DNA from: a virus
Direction: 5' to 3' (one strand)
Length of the DNA: 33,958 nt
Virus record (IMG/VR): IMGVR_UViG_3300002144_000634
Span: 1-33,958 of that record
This document shows, piece after piece, positions 30,784-33,958 of the stretch. Positions within the stretch are counted from its first letter, which is position 1. Every line of letters starts with the position of its first letter. Position numbers and translations under genes: made by a program. The notes under the pieces are model-generated. The model made no database searches and was not told the origin of the DNA. It saw only the letters and a program-made list of their open reading frames with translations.

Positions 30784-30910
30784 AAAATTTACCCAATCCC
30801 TCACGTCCTTTTACTCTTGGGATTAATGACCTTGCGAGTCATCATTACGGATTTGTCATACTAGGAAGACGCTCAGTACACAAATCTTGCACCTCTCTGA
30901 GGTAAATTTT
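30784..30910 (-). ncRNA. Structured spacer RNA with perfect 10-bp terminal stem
   Basis: The ends AAAATTTACC and GGTAAATTTT are perfectly complementary. Inside are arms GATTTGT/ACAAATC (7 bp, continued by TACT/AGTA), TAATGA/TCATTA and AATCCC/GGGATT. It is 127 nt, with no tRNA loops. Confidence 0.5.
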
Positions 30911-30911
30911 G

Positions 30912-30985
30912 AGCTTCTTGCCAGGATCGAACTGGCTCTATTCCGGGTTACAAATCCGGTGCACCACCATTTGTGCGTAAGAAGC
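30912..30985 (-). tRNA. tRNA-Thr (TGT)
   Basis: Acceptor GCTTCTT/AAGAAGC perfect, anticodon loop TTTGTAA, T-loop TTCGATC, discriminator T. The last anticodon-stem pair is A-C. Confidence 0.9.
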
Positions 30986-30991
30986 AAATTA

Positions 30992-31061
30992 ATTAGAGCG
31001 GTTATTTGAATCCCTTCTACAGGCATAGTCCCTGTATGCTTTTCTATAAGCTAACTCTAAT
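30992..31061 (-). ncRNA. tRNA-like RNA, CTA in the anticodon position
   Basis: A 7-bp acceptor ATTAGAG/CTCTAAT, D-stem GCTT/AAGC without GG in the loop, arm ACAGG-GACTATG-CCTGT, and a TTCAAAT T-loop on a weak stem. The loop has A at position 33. An alternative arm GCATA-CAGGGAC-TATGC overlaps it, so the anticodon is uncertain. Confidence 0.45.
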
Positions 31062-31068
31062 GTTTTAT

Positions 31069-31136
31069 TATAGGCGACCAGTGCTCCGGTCCTTCTGTTC
31101 AATTAAGAAACTCATATCCTGTAACCAGGTCCTATA
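31069..31136 (-). ncRNA. Cloverleaf-like RNA between tRNAs
   Basis: Terminal stem TATAGG/CCTATA, arms CCTG-GTTA-CAGG and GACCGG-AGCA-CTGGTC, and a middle arm TTTCT/AGAAG whose loop contains TTG. The size is that of a tRNA (68 nt), but canonical D- and T-loops are absent. Confidence 0.4.
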
Positions 31137-31140
31137 CTTG

Positions 31141-31214
31141 TACCCAAGGAGAGACTCGAACTCTCAGTTTACGGCTTCTAAGGCCGTCGTGTCTACCAAT
31201 TCCACCACCCGGGC
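31141..31214 (-). tRNA. tRNA-Leu (TAG)
   Basis: Anticodon loop CTTAGAA on stem ACGGC/GCCGT, Leu-type D arm (GTG/CAC), T-loop TTCGAGT, discriminator A. The variable region is only about 5 nt, whereas Leu tRNAs normally have a long variable arm. Confidence 0.9.
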
Positions 31215-31222
31215 AATTATTG

Positions 31223-31292
31223 AGGGTAAGGTAAGAATCGAACTTACTCTGCAGAGTTTGCAATCCTGCCGGCCTCCAAGACCATCCTACCC
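31223..31292 (-). tRNA. tRNA-Cys (GCA)
   Basis: Acceptor GGGTAGG/CTTACCC, anticodon loop TTGCAAA, T-loop TTCGATT, discriminator T. The anticodon stem has one A-C and one G-U pair. It is the first tRNA after the promoter at 31303. Confidence 0.88.
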
Positions 31293-31302
31293 CTCTTATA
31301 CT

Positions 31303-31334
31303 ATAATATACGAACCATATTTCTGGTATCCCAG
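31303..31334 (-). promoter_or_regulatory. Promoter of the downstream tRNA group
   Basis: TATATTAT (31303-31310) preceded by TTCG, with CTG (31332-31334) 21 nt upstream instead of TTG. The region upstream forms a hairpin CTGG-GATA-CCAG right after the HNH stop. Confidence 0.6.
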
Positions 31335-31841
31335 TTAAAGTAACAAAAATGTTTCCCATTCTTTTGGAATGTCTGTAATTTGTCTTAATAACATTAAATA
31401 ATGTGGTCGTTTTGGTTCTGGTATTTCTTTACCATATTCCTCTAATGTTAAATCTGCTTTTGCATGGTTACATGAACGACAAGCTGTTACTAAATTACCC
31501 CAAGCATTTTTCCCCCCTTTTGATTGAGGTATAACATGATCCAATGTTAAAGTTTTTTGATTACTGCTACCACAATAAACACACTCATAATTATCTCTTC
31601 GATAAACATTTTCTCGTGTTAAAGGAACTTTGTGTAAATTTTGCCTTACATACTTAAATACCCTTATAATAGATGGTTTGTTGATATGTAAATTTGGGTT
31701 TACTAACCCAAAAGTTTCGGGGTGTTCAGCTATTATCTCAGCATTTCCCTTATAATGAATCACGAATGCTCTTTCTGCACTTATGACCGCCCTGGCTGTA
31801 AAGCTGGAGTCTACTACTAGTGTTTTTTGATACTTACTCAT
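31335..31841 (-). CDS. HNH endonuclease inside the tRNA array
   Basis: A 168-residue protein. After an N-terminal region with SFTARAVISAERAFVIHYKG come the zinc pair YECVYCGSS and the HNH core LDHVIPQSKGGKNAWGNLVT, then CRSCNHAKADLT (about residues 85-130). This architecture is widespread in Bacteroidota and their phages. It interrupts the tRNA array between tRNA-Trp and tRNA-Cys, and a new promoter follows it, so it may be a mobile insertion that the array has been re-wired around. Confidence 0.88.
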   Translation of the reverse strand: MSKYQKTLVVDSSFTARAVISAERAFVIHYKGNAEIIAEHPETFGLVNPNLHINKPSIIRVFKYVRQNLHKVPLTRENVYRRDNYECVYCGSSNQKTLTLDHVIPQSKGGKNAWGNLVTACRSCNHAKADLTLEEYGKEIPEPKRPHYLMLLRQITDIPKEWETFLLL

Positions 31842-31873
31842 GATTTTAATTTTAAATGAAACAATTGATTTTG

Positions 31874-31942
31874 CACGCCACCAAGGAATCGGACCTTGTC
31901 CTACAATTTTGGAGACTGTTTGGCTACCTTAGCCTGTGACGT
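31874..31942 (-). tRNA. tRNA-Trp (CCA)
   Basis: Acceptor ACGTCAC/GTGGCGT, anticodon loop CTCCAAA on stem ACAGT/ATTGT, discriminator G. The T-loop reads TCCGATT (C at position 55) and the D-loop is short (AAGGT). Confidence 0.88.
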
Positions 31943-31949
31943 ATTTTTG

Positions 31950-32021
31950 AACCCCTACCTGGACTCGAACCAGGACCAAAACGTTAGAAGCGTTTTATTC
32001 TTCCGATTAAACTATAAGGGC
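31950..32021 (-). tRNA. tRNA-Arg (TCT)
   Basis: Anticodon loop CTTCTAA on stem AAACG/CGTTT, acceptor GCCCTTA/TAGGGGT, T-loop TTCGAGT, discriminator T. Confidence 0.93.
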
Positions 32022-32026
32022 AGTTG

Positions 32027-32098
32027 AGATCCTAGTAGGAGTCGAACCTACGTTCTATCGTTCGTAGCGATAAGTTTTTCCAATTAAACTATAAGACC
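32027..32098 (-). tRNA. tRNA-Arg (ACG)
   Basis: Anticodon loop CTACGAA on stem TATCG/CGATA, acceptor GGTCTTA/TAGGATC, T-loop TTCGACT, discriminator T. A34 would be edited to inosine by TadA. Confidence 0.93.
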
Positions 32099-32103
32099 AA
32101 TTG

Positions 32104-32182
32104 TACCCCTGACTGGACTCGAACCAGCAAGCCTGAGCACTGACGCTTAAAATCAGCGTGTTTACCATTTCACCACAGGGGT
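32104..32182 (-). tRNA. tRNA-Leu (TAA)
   Basis: Acceptor ACCCCTG/CAGGGGT perfect, anticodon loop TTTAAGC on stem CTGAT/GTCAG, variable region of about 11 nt, T-loop TTCGAGT, discriminator A. Confidence 0.9.
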
Positions 32183-32189
32183 CTTTTTG

Positions 32190-32261
32190 GGTGTAAGGAC
32201 GGTACTGCCCCGTCTTCTCAAGGTTCACAGCCTTGCACTTCACTAAAAAGCTTCAAACACC
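32190..32261 (-). tRNA. tRNA-His (GTG) with non-canonical T- and D-loops
   Basis: Anticodon arm CAAGG-CTGTGAA-CCTTG. An extra 5' G can pair with C73, the His identity feature. The T-stem GACGG/CCGTC carries the loop GGCAGTA instead of TTCRANN, and the D-arm is GCTT-TTTAGTG-AAGT without GG. The acceptor has two U-U mismatches. Confidence 0.85.
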
Positions 32262-32267
32262 ATATTG

Positions 32268-32336
32268 TACCGACTACAAGTTACGCTCTTGTCTGAGAAT
32301 ACTTATGAGATATTCTCGATCCTAGATCAATCGGTA
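32268..32336 (-). tRNA. tRNA-like RNA (CAT) with non-canonical T- and D-loops
   Basis: Acceptor TACCGAT/GTCGGTA, D-arm GATC-TAG-GATC, long anticodon stem GAGAATAT/GTATTCTC around CTCATAA, T-stem ACAAG/CTTGT with loop AGCGTAA. All arms pair well, but no D-loop GG or T-loop TTC. Confidence 0.65.
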
Positions 32337-32354
32337 GTTAAATTAAAACTATCT

Positions 32355-32441
32355 CCGGGTTAAGGATTTACCTGAAGCCTTTGTATCCGTTTCTGTAATA
32401 GTTATCTCGAGTGTCTATTATAGCGCCACATTTTAACCCGG
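32355..32441 (-). ncRNA. Structured spacer RNA with perfect 9-bp terminal stem
   Basis: The ends CCGGGTTAA and TTAACCCGG are complementary. Inside are TAATAG/CTATTA and GGAT/ATCC arms. It is 87 nt, with no tRNA loops. Confidence 0.45.
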
Positions 32442-32458
32442 GCATAGTTCTAACTTAG

Positions 32459-32543
32459 AGGAAAGAATCAGAATCGAACTGAATCCAATTACTCGAACAT
32501 CTCGCTTAGCAGGCGGATTCAACACCATGTTGATTTACTTTCC
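32459..32543 (-). tRNA. tRNA-Ser (GCT)
   Basis: Acceptor GGAAAG/CTTTCC, anticodon loop CTGCTAA, long variable arm, T-loop TTCGATT. The anticodon stem TCCGC/GCGAG has one mismatch. Confidence 0.88.
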
Positions 32544-32550
32544 ATTTTTG

Positions 32551-32622
32551 TACTCCTAGGAAGAATTGAACTTCCATTTCATCCTTATCAGAGATGTGTG
32601 ATAACCATTCTACTATAGGAGC
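32551..32622 (-). tRNA. tRNA-Ile (GAT)
   Basis: Anticodon loop CTGATAA on stem CATCT/GGATG, acceptor GCTCCTA/TAGGAGT, T-loop TTCAATT, discriminator A. Confidence 0.93.
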
Positions 32623-32629
32623 AATTTTG

Positions 32630-32770
32630 AGCTCATAGCTGGAATCGAACCAGCCTTTCTGACTACCTGCGCAGACACTTACCATACTTTATCTAGAATA
32701 TTGGGCAGTAATTCCTTACCATCATCATCCCAGTCAGTGCTTTGGGGGCGACCCTAACACCTATACGAGC
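32630..32770 (-). tRNA. tRNA of unknown specificity with about 70-nt insertion
   Basis: Acceptor GCTCGTA/TATGAGC (one G-U), D-arm GGTG-TTAGGGT-CGCC and T-arm GCTGG-TTCGATT-CCAGC are canonical. Between D- and T-arms there are about 92 nt instead of about 22, with internal pairings such as GTAA-GGAA-TTAC and CTGAC/GTCAG. The anticodon could not be placed. Confidence 0.55.
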
Positions 32771-32774
32771 ATTT

Positions 32775-32834
32775 AAACTACCGCCTGACTCCTTTCGAAC
32801 TTTGGAGGCTCGTATCATTCAATTTCAGTAGTTT
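32775..32834 (-). ncRNA. Short spacer RNA with 7-bp terminal stem
   Basis: AAACTAC and GTAGTTT pair at the ends of a 60-nt segment; CTCC/GGAG forms an inner arm. No tRNA loops recognised. Confidence 0.3.
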
Positions 32835-32836
32835 TG

Positions 32837-32908
32837 CTCCTCCCCGAGGACTCGAACCTCGATAAAGTGATTAACAGTCACCCGTAATAACCTTTATACG
32901 AGAGAGGA
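32837..32908 (-). tRNA. tRNA-Asn (GTT)
   Basis: Acceptor TCCTCTC/GGGAGGA, anticodon loop CTGTTAA on stem GGTGA/TCACT, T-loop TTCGAGT, discriminator G. Confidence 0.93.
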
Positions 32909-32915
32909 ATAATTT

Positions 32916-32996
32916 GTTACGATTAGAGGACTCGAACCTCCAGAGGGGATATCTCCCGATACTGCTCATGAGACAGTCACTGCACCTGCATCGTAA
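32916..32996 (-). tRNA. tRNA (CAT) with reduced D-arm and long variable arm
   Basis: Acceptor TTACGAT/ATCGTAA perfect, anticodon arm ACTGT-CTCATGA-GCAGT, canonical T-loop TTCGAGT. Only 12 nt separate acceptor and anticodon stems, and a variable arm GGGA-GATA-TCCC is present, which is unusual for a CAT tRNA. Confidence 0.75.
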
Positions 32997-33004
32997 TTTA
33001 TTTT

Positions 33005-33200
33005 ACTTCTAAAACTACCCATAGGTGCTAAGTGCATCCGAGGGCATCACTCTAAACCTTTACTGCAGTTAATCAGTCTAGCGGGGTTAATATGAACGCT
33101 TCCCTTTCTTTAACATTGACACCGGTTGAACTTAATCTTTACCCGGAGTTCCTGCCGGGCCCGTCTGGCCAATCATTACATTGTATCAACTTTTAGAAGT
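33005..33200 (-). ncRNA. Large structured spacer RNA with perfect 10-bp terminal stem
   Basis: The ends ACTTCTAAAA and TTTTAGAAGT are complementary across 196 nt. Internal arms include CCCGG-CAGGAACT-CCGGG, AGTG/CACT and ACC-TATG-GGT. I see no tRNA or group I intron core. Confidence 0.4.
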
Positions 33201-33292
33201 CTTAAACTAAATTTGAGTTGCAAACCTTGTGAGTCTCTTTGCATGTCTGTCTCACTGCTTCTAGGTCCCCTTTCGGGCTCCATTAGTTTAAG
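33201..33292 (-). ncRNA. Structured spacer RNA with perfect 10-bp terminal stem
   Basis: The ends CTTAAACTAA and TTAGTTTAAG are complementary; the element directly abuts the previous one. Inside are a CCC-GAAA-GGG tetraloop hairpin and competing arms GTGAG/CTCAC and TGCAAA/TTTGCA. Confidence 0.45.
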
Positions 33293-33298
33293 AGTTTG

Positions 33299-33371
33299 TG
33301 GGCCCTGCAGGAATCGAACCTGTTCCTCTAGTTCTTCAGACTAGCGTACGCACCAGCTATACAAAAGGCCC
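33299..33371 (-). tRNA. tRNA-Phe (GAA)
   Basis: Anticodon loop CTGAAGA on stem CTAGT/ACTAG, acceptor GGGCCTT/AGGGCCC, T-loop TTCGATT, discriminator A. Confidence 0.95.
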
Positions 33372-33382
33372 TTGCCGTTTTT

Positions 33383-33431
33383 AGAGTTTTTATAGAACTC
33401 AAGGATCGTACTACCATTAAACTACGCTCAT
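33383..33431 (-). pseudogene. tRNA fragment-like sequence
   Basis: A D-arm-like segment GTAGTTTAATGGTAGTAC and an arm GAGTT-CTATAAA-AACTC follow each other, but no matching 3' half or acceptor strand exists before tRNA-Phe. Probably a decayed tRNA. Confidence 0.25.
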
Positions 33432-33469
33432 TTTTCCTGTTTCTTTCTTTCGGTTTGCGTTCCGCCTCG

Positions 33470-33550
33470 TGGGGCCTAGTGGACTCGAACCACTCCCAAT
33501 TGGACGAGATTTACAGTCCCGTTGCCGTATCCGAACGACTTTTAGTCCCC
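33470..33550 (-). tRNA. tRNA-Tyr (GTA)
   Basis: Anticodon loop CTGTAAA on stem CGGGA/TCTCG, bacterial-type variable arm TCCAATTGGGA, T-loop TTCGAGT, discriminator A. One acceptor mismatch (GGGGACT/AGGCCCC). Confidence 0.93.
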
Positions 33551-33555
33551 TTTTG

Positions 33556-33626
33556 TACCTCGTGATAGAATCGAACTATCGCCCTTTGCATGTAAAACAA
33601 ATACGCTTCCATTACGCCAACGAGGC
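33556..33626 (-). tRNA. tRNA-Val (TAC)
   Basis: Anticodon loop TTTACAT on stem TTTGT/GCAAA, acceptor GCCTCGT/ACGAGGT, T-loop TTCGATT, discriminator A. Confidence 0.93.
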
Positions 33627-33632
33627 AAGCTT

Positions 33633-33712
33633 TTCTGTCTTCCCAGAATGCCAATTAAGTTTTTCAAGCTACATCTCTTATGATCAGTAATGTTAGTAAC
33701 TCTATTACAGAA
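33633..33712 (-). other. tRNA-array spacer with 6-bp terminal pairing
   Basis: TTCTGT and ACAGAA can pair across 80 nt, with GTAAT/ATTAC inside. Weaker than the other spacers and possibly chance. Confidence 0.2.
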
Positions 33713-33737
33713 GAAAATTTAATAAACTCCTTTCTCG

Positions 33738-33808
33738 TACCCCCTGAAGGTAATGCTCCTTCTTACCCTAGTTAAAAGCTAGGTGCTTCACTTTAAAGCC
33801 TAGAGGGC
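33738..33808 (-). tRNA. tRNA-Lys (TTT) with non-canonical T- and D-loops
   Basis: Acceptor GCCCTCT/AGGGGGT (7 pairs), D-arm GCTT-TAAAGTG-AAGC, anticodon arm CCTAG-CTTTTAA-CTAGG, T-arm GAAGG-AGCATTA-CCTTC, discriminator A. Stem lengths are standard, but the T-loop lacks TTC and the D-loop lacks GG. Confidence 0.88.
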
Positions 33809-33812
33809 AAAT

Positions 33813-33854
33813 CTAATTCTATGCTTCCGTCGTCACATAAGGACTATGAATTAG
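33813..33854 (-). ncRNA. Spacer hairpin between tRNA-Lys and tRNA-Pro
   Basis: CTAATTC and GAATTAG pair (7 bp) at the ends of 42 nt; TCC/GGA continues the stem inside. Too short for a tRNA. Confidence 0.35.
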
Positions 33855-33868
33855 TAACAGTCTCCTCG

Positions 33869-33944
33869 TCGGGTAAGCAGGATTCGAACCTGCGTGCTCT
33901 AGCGTCCAAGGCCAGCGAGATAAACCTGACTCCTCTACTACCCG
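33869..33944 (-). tRNA. tRNA-Pro (TGG)
   Basis: Anticodon loop CTTGGAC on stem CTGGC/GCTAG, acceptor CGGGTAG/TTACCCG, T-loop TTCGAAT, discriminator A. First tRNA in transcription order within the window; the array may continue beyond the window edge. Confidence 0.93.
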
Positions 33945-33958
33945 AATTATTTGTTGGC

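Noticed and set aside
30992-31061. Whole-phage recoding of TAG as Gln
   Set aside because: Three genes in the window stop at TAG with sensible lengths and neighbours, and no ORF here is broken by an in-frame TAG.
32104-32182. 9-nt anticodon loop in the Leu (TAA) tRNA
   Set aside because: Counting from the D-arm gives a normal 7-nt loop TTTAAGC on stem CTGAT/GTCAG with one U-G pair.
33005-33200. Group I intron
   Set aside because: 196 nt is too short, and I could not find a P3-P7 core or flanking split tRNA exons.
33126-33690. Plus-strand ORFs of 72-73 codons in the tRNA array
   Set aside because: They lie across antisense tRNA-Phe, Tyr and Val sequences, and their translations are just reverse-complemented tRNA loops.

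Overview
The window is a tightly packed stretch of a large, AT-rich double-stranded DNA phage genome. Every gene I can support lies on the minus strand, so transcription runs from high to low coordinates. The replication proteins are T4-like: family B DNA polymerase, gp45-type sliding clamp, and gp44/gp62-type clamp loader. The host is probably a member of the Bacteroidota. Upstream regions repeatedly show TTG, 20 nt, then TATATT (the Bacteroidota vegetative promoter is TTG / TAnnTTTG), and start codons are preceded by A-rich leaders such as AATAAAGGTTATG rather than a strong Shine-Dalgarno.

Layout in transcription order. (1) 33944-31223 and 30779-30200: a tRNA array of about 25 recognisable tRNAs covering every amino acid except a clear Gln. 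An HNH nuclease gene is embedded in it, and most of the spacers fold into RNAs closed by 6-11 bp terminal stems. (2) 30105-27908: an RNA-repair cassette of metallophosphoesterase, P-loop kinase and Rnl5-like RNA ligase. (3) 27769-23729: a small membrane protein, thioredoxin, QueD, QueE, a 49-residue protein, FolE, a phosphoribosyltransferase, a histone H1-like protein, a DUF4494-like protein and a MazG-like pyrophosphohydrolase. This looks like nucleotide and 7-deazaguanine metabolism. (4) 23682-13632: HNH nuclease, DNA polymerase split in two with an 87-residue ORF in the break, sliding clamp, 2OG-Fe(II) oxygenase, Hsp20 behind a duplicated leader, GroES, GroEL, clamp loader gp44 and gp62, then an Nmad1/DUF1599 protein. 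(5) 13148-11271: a small ORF plus GIY-YIG nuclease, a PD-(D/E)XK nuclease and a possible ribbon-helix-helix protein. (6) 11260-3552: a glycan operon with two GT4-type and three GT2-type glycosyltransferases, a methyltransferase-like protein, an SDR epimerase and a short UDP-sugar dehydrogenase. (7) 3489-7: small zinc-binding, HNH-like, membrane-anchored glucosaminidase (lysis), SWIM, HNH and winged-helix proteins.

How it fits together: the phage carries its own replisome, its own chaperonin system (GroEL, GroES, Hsp20), a preQ0-type base-modification pathway, a glycan pathway, and a large translation-support module. In that module the tRNA array sits directly upstream of kinase, ligase and phosphatase genes that could repair cleaved tRNAs.

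Most unusual: tRNA-His, tRNA-Lys and a CAT tRNA-like RNA have clean cloverleafs but lack both the TTC T-loop and the GG D-loop, having T-loops of the form RGCR instead. They sit among structured, non-tRNA spacer RNAs. Also notable are a 155-bp tandem duplication of the hsp20 promoter, leader and 5' end whose four differences are all synonymous, and terminator hairpins that contain the -33 element of the next promoter. All folding was done by eye and no database search was possible.
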